A stretch of DNA of 64,000 bases, taken from positions 930,001 to 994,000 of the forward strand of contig NZ_CP025546.1 in NCBI RefSeq assembly GCF_003614435.1. Direction: 5' to 3'. Positions within the stretch are counted from its first letter, which is position 1. The number at the start of each line of letters is the position of its first letter. Both the position numbers and the translations under genes were made by a program. Below the pieces are notes generated by a model. The model made no database searches. It saw only the letters and a program-made list of their open reading frames with translations, and had not been told where the DNA came from. The stretch is from Mycobacterium paragordonae. Its GTDB lineage: Bacteria; Actinomycetota; Actinomycetes; Mycobacteriales; Mycobacteriaceae. Shown piece after piece: positions 57,937 through 64,000 of this stretch.

Positions 57937-58779
57937 GTGCGCCCAGCAATCAAAGTCGGCTTGTCGACGGCCTCGGTATATCCCCTGCGAACCGAGGCCG
58001 CGTTCGAGTATGCGGCCCGACTCGGCTACGACGGCGTCGAGCTGATGGTCTGGGGTGAGGCGGTCAGCCAGGACATAGACGCCATCGGCCGGCTGTCCCG
58101 GCGCTACGGGGTGCCGGTGCTGTCCGTGCACGCGCCCTGCCTGCTGATCTCCCAGCGGGTGTGGGGCGCGAACCCGATCGTGAAGCTGGACCGCAGTGTG
58201 CGTGCCGCCGAACAGCTGGGTGCGCAGACCGTCGTCGTACACCCGCCGTTCCGGTGGCAGCGGCGCTATGCCGAGGGATTCGGCGAACAGGTCAAGGCCC
58301 TGGAAGAATCCGGCAGCGTCATGGTGGCCGTCGAAAACATGTTTCCGTTCCGCGCCGACCGGTTCTTCGGCAGCGATCAGAGCCGCGAGCGGATGCGCCG
58401 GCGCGGGGGCGGACCCGGCCCGGCGATCTCGGCGTTCGCGCCGTCCTACGACCCGCTGGACGGCAACCACGCGCACTACACGCTGGATCTTTCGCACACC
58501 TCCACCGCCGGCACCGACTCGTTGGAGATGGCGCGACGGATGGGGGCGGGGCTGACCCATCTGCACCTGTGTGACGGCAGCGGGTTGCCGGCCGATGAGC
58601 ACCTGGTGCCCGGCCGCGGCACCCAGCCCACGGCCGAGGTGTGCCAGATGCTTGCCGCGAGTGATTTCACCGGTCATGTGGTCCTCGAAGTGTCCACCTC
58701 GGGAGCGCGGTCGGCCGCGGAGCGCGAAGCCATGCTGGTCGAGTCCCTGCAGTTCGCCCGAACCAACTTGTTGCGGTGA
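57937..58779 (+). CDS. Sugar phosphate isomerase/epimerase-like TIM barrel (Rv0498-like)
   Basis: The 280-residue protein belongs to the xylose isomerase-like TIM-barrel (AP endonuclease 2) superfamily: KVGLSTASVYPLRTEAAFEY, then VSVHAPCLLIS-type strand, VVHPPFRWQ, VAVENMFPF (Glu metal ligand about 132), LDLSHTSTAGTDSLEM and VVLEVSTSGARS. Metal-binding Glu, Asp and His residues are present. The substrate is unknown. GTG 57937 starts the gene 16 bp after Rv0497. Confidence 0.85.
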   Translation: MRPAIKVGLSTASVYPLRTEAAFEYAARLGYDGVELMVWGEAVSQDIDAIGRLSRRYGVPVLSVHAPCLLISQRVWGANPIVKLDRSVRAAEQLGAQTVVVHPPFRWQRRYAEGFGEQVKALEESGSVMVAVENMFPFRADRFFGSDQSRERMRRRGGGPGPAISAFAPSYDPLDGNHAHYTLDLSHTSTAGTDSLEMARRMGAGLTHLHLCDGSGLPADEHLVPGRGTQPTAEVCQMLAASDFTGHVVLEVSTSGARSAAEREAMLVESLQFARTNLLR

Positions 58780-58780
58780 T

Positions 58781-59623
58781 ATGAGCGCACTGTTCACCGC
58801 GGCCATGGCGCTGCGCGAAGCCGGCTCGGGCCCCGATGGTCTGCTGTTCGAGGGTGCCCTGGACGAGCAGTGGACCATCGGGCCCAAGGTGCACGGTGGT
58901 GTCATGGTCGCGCTGTGCGCCAATGCCGCGCGGACCGCGTACGGCGGGGGCAACCTGCACCCGGTGGCGGTGTCCGCGAACTTCCTGTCGGCCCCCGATC
59001 CGGGCCCGGTGCAGCTGATCACCGCCGCACGCAAGCGCGGCCGCCGGATCACCGTGGCTGATGTGGAGCTGGTTCAGGGCGGGCGCACCGCGGTGCACGC
59101 CGTGGTGACACTGGGTGAGCCCGAACACCACCTGCCGGGTGAGAGCGAGCCGCTGCTGTCGGCGAACCCGGTGCTGGATCTGATGCCTCCCGAACCGCCG
59201 GACGATCTGGCGCCGATCGGGCCCGGCCACCGGCTGGCCGGGTTGGTGCATCTCGGCGCGGGCTGCGACATCCGCCCCGTGCTGTCGACGATGGAGCCGA
59301 CCGGTGACGGGCGGCCGCCGCTGCTGCAGATGTGGGCGCGTCCGCGTGACGTAGCCCCCGACGGGCTGTTCGCGCTCATGTGCGGCGACCTGTCGGCACC
59401 CGTGACCTTCGCCGTGGACCGGACGGGCTGGGCTCCCACCGTTCAGCTCACCGCGCTGCTCCGGTCCCTGCCCGCCGACGGCTGGCTGCGCATCGTCGCC
59501 ACCTGCCTCGAGATCGGGCACGACTGGTTCGACGAGGACCACATCGTCGTCGACCGGCTGGGCCGCCTGGTGGTGCAGGCCCGCCAACTGGCCCTCGTAC
59601 CCCCCCGGCCGCCTGCCCGGTAA
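58781..59623 (+). CDS. Thioesterase-like hotdog protein (Rv0499-like)
   Basis: The 280-residue protein has the double-hotdog acyl-CoA thioesterase layout with PKVHGGVMVALCANAARTA (about 34-52), VAVSANFLSAPDPG, and a second half with LQMWARPRD and FAVDRTGW. It would hydrolyse an acyl-CoA; the chain length is unknown. ATG 58781 follows the previous stop by 1 bp, so it is part of the ppx1-Rv0499 operon. Confidence 0.8.
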   Translation: MSALFTAAMALREAGSGPDGLLFEGALDEQWTIGPKVHGGVMVALCANAARTAYGGGNLHPVAVSANFLSAPDPGPVQLITAARKRGRRITVADVELVQGGRTAVHAVVTLGEPEHHLPGESEPLLSANPVLDLMPPEPPDDLAPIGPGHRLAGLVHLGAGCDIRPVLSTMEPTGDGRPPLLQMWARPRDVAPDGLFALMCGDLSAPVTFAVDRTGWAPTVQLTALLRSLPADGWLRIVATCLEIGHDWFDEDHIVVDRLGRLVVQARQLALVPPRPPAR

Positions 59624-59642
59624 CGCGGGGGCTGTGTCTGGA

Positions 59643-60533
59643 ATGCTCTCCGGCATGGCAAGAATCGCGATCATCGGCGGCGGCAGCATCGGTGAGGCCC
59701 TGTTGTCCGGGCTGTTGCGGGCAGGCCGCCAGGTCAAAGACCTGGTGGTGGCCGAACGGATGCCCGATCGGGCCAAGTACCTGTCGAATACCTACGGCGT
59801 GCTGGTGGTGCCGTCGGTCAAGGATGCGGCCGAGAACGCGACGTTCGTGGTGGTCGCGGTCAAGCCCGCGGACGTCGAGGCGGTGATCGACGATCTCGCC
59901 GGCGCGGCGGCCGCGGCCGAGCACGACAGCGCCGAGCAGGTGTTCGTGACGGTGGCCGCAGGCGTCACCATCACCTATTTCGAGTCCAAGCTGCCGGCCG
60001 GGACACCGGTGATCCGGGCGATGCCCAACGCGGCGGCGCTGGTCGGAGCCGGGGTGACCGCGCTGGCGAAGGGCCGGTTCGTCAGTTCCGGGCAAATGGA
60101 CGAGGTGTCCGAGCTCTTCGACGCGGTGGGCGGGGTGCTCACGGTGTCCGAGCAACACCTCGACGCGGTGACCGCGGTCTCCGGATCGGGTCCGGCGTAC
60201 TTCCTCCTGCTGGTCGAGGCCCTGGTGGACGCCGGTGTGGCGGTGGGGTTGAGCCGACAGGTGGCCACCGAGCTGGCCGCGCAGACGATGGCCGGATCGG
60301 CGGCCATGCTGCTGGAGCGGATGGACGAAGGTCGCCGGCCGGCCGACGGCGAGCCGATCGGCCTGCGGGTCGATACCTCGCCGGCCCAGCTGCGGGCGTC
60401 GGTCACCTCGCCCGGGGGCACCACCGCGGCCGGGCTGCGCGCGCTGGAACGAGGCGGATTCCGGGTTGCCGTCGACGCGGCGGTGCAAGCCGCGAAAAGC
60501 CGCTCTGAGCAGCTGAGAATTACATCGGAATAA
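59643..60533 (+). CDS. proC: Pyrroline-5-carboxylate reductase ProC
   Basis: The 296-residue enzyme has the NADP-binding motif IAIIGGGSIGEALLSGLL (about 7-24), VAVKPADVEAV, RAMPNAAALVGAG (about 122) and the C-terminal signature AVSGSGPAYFLLLVEALVDA with TSPGGTTAAGL. It makes proline from pyrroline-5-carboxylate. ATG 59643 (MLSGMARIAIIGG) matches the M. tuberculosis N-terminus; GTG 59634 would add three residues. Confidence 0.96.
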   Translation: MLSGMARIAIIGGGSIGEALLSGLLRAGRQVKDLVVAERMPDRAKYLSNTYGVLVVPSVKDAAENATFVVVAVKPADVEAVIDDLAGAAAAAEHDSAEQVFVTVAAGVTITYFESKLPAGTPVIRAMPNAAALVGAGVTALAKGRFVSSGQMDEVSELFDAVGGVLTVSEQHLDAVTAVSGSGPAYFLLLVEALVDAGVAVGLSRQVATELAAQTMAGSAAMLLERMDEGRRPADGEPIGLRVDTSPAQLRASVTSPGGTTAAGLRALERGGFRVAVDAAVQAAKSRSEQLRITSE

Positions 60534-60673
60534 TTCAAGAAATTTGGACTGATTGTCTCTCACCAGTACCAGTAACCCCACTAGTCCCGCTATTCTCCTC
60601 TTTGTATGCACGTGTGGGTGCCAGCGGAGGGGAAGCCGCTGGCATTGCGCGGGCCTGACACGATTGGGTTGCG

Positions 60674-60925
60674 ATGACGTCAACGAATGGGCCGTCGGCA
60701 CGGGATTCTGCAGGTAAGGCGGCCGGATCGGCCGACGCCGCGCAGTCCCGGACACAATTCCTCACCGTCGCCGAGGTGGCGGCTTTGATGCGGGTGTCCA
60801 AGATGACGGTGTACCGGTTGGTGCACAACGGCGAGTTGCCCGCGGTTCGGGTCGGCCGGTCCTTCCGGGTTCACGCCAAGGCGGTCCACGACATGCTGGA
60901 GACGTCGTACTTCGACGCCGGTTAA
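60674..60925 (+). CDS. Excisionase-type helix-turn-helix protein (Rv0500A-like)
   Basis: The 83-residue protein has a disordered N-terminus of about 28 residues and a MerR/excisionase HTH_17 domain (FLTVAEVAALMRVSKMTVYR, then GELPAVRVGRSFRVHA). It binds DNA; a known target is lacking. It is a conserved actinobacterial chromosomal gene and not evidence of a phage here. It lies 140 bp after proC. Confidence 0.87.
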   Translation: MTSTNGPSARDSAGKAAGSADAAQSRTQFLTVAEVAALMRVSKMTVYRLVHNGELPAVRVGRSFRVHAKAVHDMLETSYFDAG

Positions 60926-61174
60926 GACGCCGGGTAAGAACGCTGGGTAGGCGGCCCGGGCCAGGCGTCCCGGCGACTCGCCTCTCGATGACGGCGTGGC
61001 GCCGCCCAGCCTGTTTCCTGCAGCGGAAATGTACGTAGGCCCCTGCCGTTTCGCAGGCTCGACGGGCTGCGCCGGGCGCGGGCCACCCAGCCGGTTTGGT
61101 GTTGCGGGTGCCGGGTTCGGTAAGGTGGCGGGGTCCTTTTGGGGTCTTAGACGGCCGGTGAGATAGCGGAGTTC

Positions 61175-61276
61175 ATGGGTTCAGTAATCAAGAAGCGGCG
61201 CAAGCGTATGTCGAAGAAGAAGCACCGCAAGCTGCTGCGTCGCACCCGGGTGCAGCGCAGAAAACTTGGCAAGTAA
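61175..61276 (+). CDS. Ribosomal protein bS22 (Rv0500B-like, AURKAIP1/Cox24 family)
   Basis: This 33-residue protein ([20 protein letters not shown] and a similar tail) has 18 Lys/Arg among 33 residues. It matches Rv0500B; the corresponding protein was seen in mycobacterial 30S ribosome structures as bS22, bound to 16S rRNA. ATG 61175 is preceded by GGAG (61167-61170 region, AGCGGAGTTC). It lies alone between the excisionase-type gene and galE2, with a 249-bp upstream gap in which I see no other gene. Confidence 0.92.
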
Positions 61277-61343
61277 GTCGAGCCCGCGGGTACCGTCACC
61301 CGTCCGTAACGCCTCCGTTTCTCCTCGTCGCTAGGCTGTCAAG

Positions 61344-62477
61344 GTGGATTCGTCGAACGGCCAGGACGGTGGGGGACCCGGCGGCCAGCAGCCGAACGCA
61401 GACCCGGTGCACTACCCGAAAGTGGTGTTGGTCACCGGCGCCTGCCGGTTCCTGGGCGGCTATCTGACCGCTCGTCTGGTGCAGAACCCGCTGATCAACC
61501 GCGTCATCGCGGTGGACGCGATCGCGCCGAGCAAGGACATGCTGCGCCGCATGGGCCGCGCCGAGTTCGTCCGCGCCGACATCCGGAACCCCTTCATTGC
61601 GAAGGTCATCCGGAACGGCGACGTCGACACGGTGGTGCACGCGGCGGCCGCGTCGTACGCGCCGCGCTCGGGCGGCACCGCCGCGTTGAAGGAACTCAAC
61701 GTGATGGGCGGGATGCAGCTGTTCGCCGCGTGCCAGAAGGCGCCGTCGGTTCGCCGCGTCGTGTTGAAGTCGACGTCGGAGGTGTACGGGTCCAGCCCGC
61801 ACGACCCGGTGATGTTCACCGAGGACAGCAGCAGCCGCCGGCCCTTCCGCGACGGGTTTGCCAAGGACAGTCTGGACATCGAGGGCTACGTGCGGGGGCT
61901 GGGCCGGCGGCGCCCCGATATCTCGGTGACCATCCTGCGGCTGGCCAACATGATCGGCCCCGCGATGGACACCTCGCTGTCGCGCTATCTGGCGGGGCCT
62001 CTGGTGCCGACGATGTTCGGCCGCGACGCGCGGCTGCAGCTGCTGCACGAGCAGGATGCGCTTGGCGCGCTGGAACGCGCCGCGATGGCCGGCCGGGCCG
62101 GCACCTTCAACATCGGCGCCGACGGAATCATCATGTTGTCCCAGGCAATTCGTCGTTCCGGACGAATTCCCTTGCCTGTCCCCGGATTTGGGGTGTGGGC
62201 CCTCGATTCGCTGCGCCGTGCCAACCGTTATAACGAGATCAGCCGCGATCAGTTCGCGTACCTCAGCTATGGCCGCGTAATGGATACCACCAGAATGCGT
62301 TCGGAGCTCGGCTACCAGCCGAAATGGTCCACCGCAGAGGCTTTCGACGACTACGTCCGCGGGCGCAACCTGACTCCCATAATCGACCCACATCGGGTAC
62401 GCTCCTGGGAGGGTCGTGCCATAGCGGTGGCGCAGCGCTGGGGTAGCCGAAATCCCATTCCGTGGGCGGGGTCGTAG
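61344..62477 (+). CDS. galE2: Atypical SDR of the GalE2 type (Rv0501-like)
   Basis: The 377-residue extended SDR has a Rossmann start VVLVTGACRFLGGYLTARLV (about 27-46) and DIRNPFIAKVI. The usual TGxxGxxG is altered to TGACRFLGG. At the catalytic YxxxK position the sequence reads RRPFRDGFAKDS, so the Tyr is lost. It may bind a nucleotide sugar or act as a non-classical reductase, and the name galE2 implies no proven epimerase activity. GTG 61344 is the start. It is followed after 19 bp by the acyltransferase gene. Confidence 0.85.
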   Translation: MDSSNGQDGGGPGGQQPNADPVHYPKVVLVTGACRFLGGYLTARLVQNPLINRVIAVDAIAPSKDMLRRMGRAEFVRADIRNPFIAKVIRNGDVDTVVHAAAASYAPRSGGTAALKELNVMGGMQLFAACQKAPSVRRVVLKSTSEVYGSSPHDPVMFTEDSSSRRPFRDGFAKDSLDIEGYVRGLGRRRPDISVTILRLANMIGPAMDTSLSRYLAGPLVPTMFGRDARLQLLHEQDALGALERAAMAGRAGTFNIGADGIIMLSQAIRRSGRIPLPVPGFGVWALDSLRRANRYNEISRDQFAYLSYGRVMDTTRMRSELGYQPKWSTAEAFDDYVRGRNLTPIIDPHRVRSWEGRAIAVAQRWGSRNPIPWAGS

Positions 62478-62496
62478 ATAGATTTGGGTAGATAAC

Positions 62497-63564
62497 GTGG
62501 CGGGTGAAACCAGAGCGAATGTTATTCCACTGCACAGTAATCGGGGTCGCGTAGCGGCGCGCCGCCGTGCCGATCAACGCACGGACGCCTCGCGTCAGCA
62601 CCCCTCGCTCCTCTCCGATCCGAGCGGCCGCGCGTCGGCCGAAGAGATCGCCGCCGTCGTCCGCGAGATCGACGAGCACCGCCGCGCGGCCGGCGGGTCG
62701 TCCACCGGTGAAGCGCCACTCAACGATGTCGCGCAGCGCGTCGCCGCTGTCGCCGGATTTTTCCGCCAAAGACTGCTCGGTGATTACAGCGTCGACGAAT
62801 TCGGATTCGATCCGCACTTCAACGACGCGATCGTTCGGCCTTTGCTGAGATTCTTCTTCAACTCCTGGTTCCGGGTCGAAGTCAGCGGCATCGAGAACAT
62901 CCCCAGCGATGGCGCGGCCCTGGTCGTGGCCAATCACGCCGGTGTGCTGCCGTTCGACGGTTTGATGCTCTCGGTCGCCGTGCACGACGAGCACCCCGCG
63001 GAGCGCGACCTGCGCCTGCTGGCCGCCGACATGGTCTTCGACCTGCCGGTGGTGGGGTCGGCGGCCCGCAAAGCGGGACACACCATGGCCTGCACGACCG
63101 ACGCGCACCGGTTGCTCGCTTCCGGCGAGCTCACCGCGGTGTTCCCGGAAGGCTACAAGGGTCTGGGTAAGCGCTTCGAGGATCGCTACCGGCTGCAGCG
63201 GTTCGGGCGGGGTGGCTTCGTCTCTGCCGCGCTGCGCACCAAGGCGCCGATCGTGCCCTGCTCGATCATCGGCTCCGAAGAGATCTACCCGATGCTGACC
63301 GACGTGAAGTTGCTGGCGCGGCTGTTCGGGCTGCCCTACTTCCCGGTGACGCCACTGTTCCCGTTGGCCGGTCCCGCGGGCCTGGTGCCGCTGCCGTCCA
63401 AGTGGCGGATCGCGTTCGGCGAGCCGATCCAGACCGCCGACTACGCGCCCAGCGACGCCGAGGACCCGATGGTCACCTTCGAGTTGACCGATCAGGTGCG
63501 CGAGACGATCCAGCAGACGCTGTACCGGCTGCTGGCCGGCCGGCGCAACATCTTCTTCGGCTAG
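62497..63564 (+). CDS. PlsC-type acyltransferase (Rv0502-like)
   Basis: The 355-residue protein has a basic/polar N-terminus and the LPLAT acyltransferase motifs NHAGVLPFD (catalytic His-Asp, about 146-154) and VFPEGYKG (about 214). It transfers an acyl group to a glycerol-phosphate or other lipid acceptor at the membrane. It is probably an operon partner of galE2. A strong bidirectional hairpin follows before the convergent cmaA2. Confidence 0.9.
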   Translation: MAGETRANVIPLHSNRGRVAARRRADQRTDASRQHPSLLSDPSGRASAEEIAAVVREIDEHRRAAGGSSTGEAPLNDVAQRVAAVAGFFRQRLLGDYSVDEFGFDPHFNDAIVRPLLRFFFNSWFRVEVSGIENIPSDGAALVVANHAGVLPFDGLMLSVAVHDEHPAERDLRLLAADMVFDLPVVGSAARKAGHTMACTTDAHRLLASGELTAVFPEGYKGLGKRFEDRYRLQRFGRGGFVSAALRTKAPIVPCSIIGSEEIYPMLTDVKLLARLFGLPYFPVTPLFPLAGPAGLVPLPSKWRIAFGEPIQTADYAPSDAEDPMVTFELTDQVRETIQQTLYRLLAGRRNIFFG

Positions 63565-63587
63565 ATCTTTTCGGCCGGGCTCAGCGA

Positions 63588-63620
63588 AAAGCCCCGATTT
63601 CCTTGTGAAATCGGGGCTTT
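63588..63620. terminator. Bidirectional terminator between the acyltransferase gene and cmaA2
   Basis: AAAGCCCCGATTTC pairs perfectly over 14 bp with GAAATCGGGGCTTT around CTTGT. Its ends are A-rich on the left and T-rich on the right, suiting termination from both convergent genes. Confidence 0.88.
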
Positions 63621-63632
63621 CGCGTCCGCTGG

Positions 63633-64000
63633 TTATTTGACCAGGGTGAACTGACACACGTTGGTGTAGCCGTCGCGGAACAGGTCCGAGCAGCCGCGCA
63701 GGTACTTGATGAAGGTCTCGTACTCCTGCTCGCCCTTGAGCTCGATGGCCTTCTCCTTGTTGGCTTCCAGCGCGTCGGCCCAGGTGTTCAGGGTGGGCAC
63801 GTAGTTCTTGCCGATGAAGTGGTGGCGCTCGATCTTGAAACCGGCCTCGGTCGAGTAACGGTCGACCTGCTCCACCTGCGGCAACTTACCGCCGGGGTAG
63901 ATCTCCCGGAGGATGAAGCTGATGAAGCGCAGCAGGGTCATCGTCGTCTTCAGCCCCATCGCCCTGCCCTCTTCGGCGGTGGGCACCACGATGGAGTGCA
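63633..64000 (-). CDS. cmaA2: Cyclopropane mycolic acid synthase CmaA2 (C-terminal part)
   Basis: The 122 visible codons are the C-terminal part of a mycolic acid methyltransferase: [20 protein letters not shown], the helix SYVP-like [17 protein letters not shown] and the closing [19 protein letters not shown]. The ending CQFTLVK is the CmaA2-type one. CmaA2 makes trans-cyclopropane rings in keto- and methoxymycolates. The 5' part, with the SAM-binding site, lies beyond the right window edge. Position after the Rv0502-like gene matches Rv0503c. Confidence 0.88.
   Translation of the reverse strand, partial: HSIVVPTAEEGRAMGLKTTMTLLRFISFILREIYPGGKLPQVEQVDRYSTEAGFKIERHHFIGKNYVPTLNTWADALEANKEKAIELKGEQEYETFIKYLRGCSDLFRDGYTNVCQFTLVK

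Noticed and set aside
60674..60925. Excisionase-like HTH gene as a sign of a prophage or integrative element
   Set aside because: No integrase, attachment repeats or other phage genes are nearby, and the gene is a conserved chromosomal one in mycobacteria (Rv0500A).

Overview
The window is about 64 kb of a GC-rich chromosome whose gene content and order match the Mycobacterium tuberculosis H37Rv segment from Rv0441c to Rv0503c. It has a PPE-MPTR protein, sigK-rskA, mmpS/mmpL, icl1, mycolic acid methyltransferases, hbhA, mshA and senX3-regX3. Because it differs from that species in many insertions and deletions, it looks like a slow-growing non-tuberculous Mycobacterium. Gene names are transferred from remembered M. 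tuberculosis synteny plus protein motifs; no database search was run. No tRNA, rRNA, CRISPR array or insertion sequence was seen.

Layout. Positions 1-5.4 kb: end of an Rv0441c-like gene, PPE10, an amidohydrolase, a VOC protein, a DinB protein and a membrane protein. Positions 5.4-8.7 kb: the leftward SigK operon ending in sigK and rskA. This operon has been cut down by internal deletions. ufaA1 survives as a 151-codon remnant, and an Rv0449c-like start appears fused to the Rv0448c (DUF1365) gene directly behind a SigK-type promoter. Positions 8.7-18 kb: two divergent mmpS-mmpL pairs around a TetR gene, each with an IdeR-like box, followed by two small genes and Rv0455c. In M. tuberculosis, MmpS4/L4 and Rv0455c act in siderophore export. 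Positions 18-27 kb: echA2, a DedA protein, a prolyl oligopeptidase, aldehyde dehydrogenase with a DUF779 partner, two membrane proteins and lpdC. Positions 27-33 kb: acetate and fatty acid carbon metabolism (ramB, acyl-ACP thioesterase-like gene, icl1, fadB2) with RamB-like operators, then pcaA.

Positions 34-44 kb: regulators, DUF445 protein, hbhA with a strong double terminator, deoC, a nitrilase-family gene, murB and a Tat-type lipoprotein L,D-transpeptidase (lprQ). Positions 44-51 kb: SDR, ROK regulator, mshA (mycothiol), YbjN protein, gpm1 and the senX3-regX3 phosphate-responsive two-component pair, here fused by a 1-nt overlap. Positions 51-64 kb: a three-gene GMC oxidoreductase cluster, an FadR-type GntR gene with a tandem-repeat tail, ppx1, Rv0497-Rv0499, proC, a small excisionase-like HTH protein, the 33-residue ribosomal protein bS22, an atypical SDR (galE2), a PlsC-type acyltransferase and the start of cmaA2.

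The most unusual signals are the two apparent in-frame deletions in the SigK operon, which removed the catalytic parts of the Rv0449c and UfaA1 proteins but kept the promoter, the 4-nt gene overlaps and the sigK-rskA control unit. Next is the enlarged siderophore-export locus with a second MmpS/MmpL pair and two uncharacterised small proteins.
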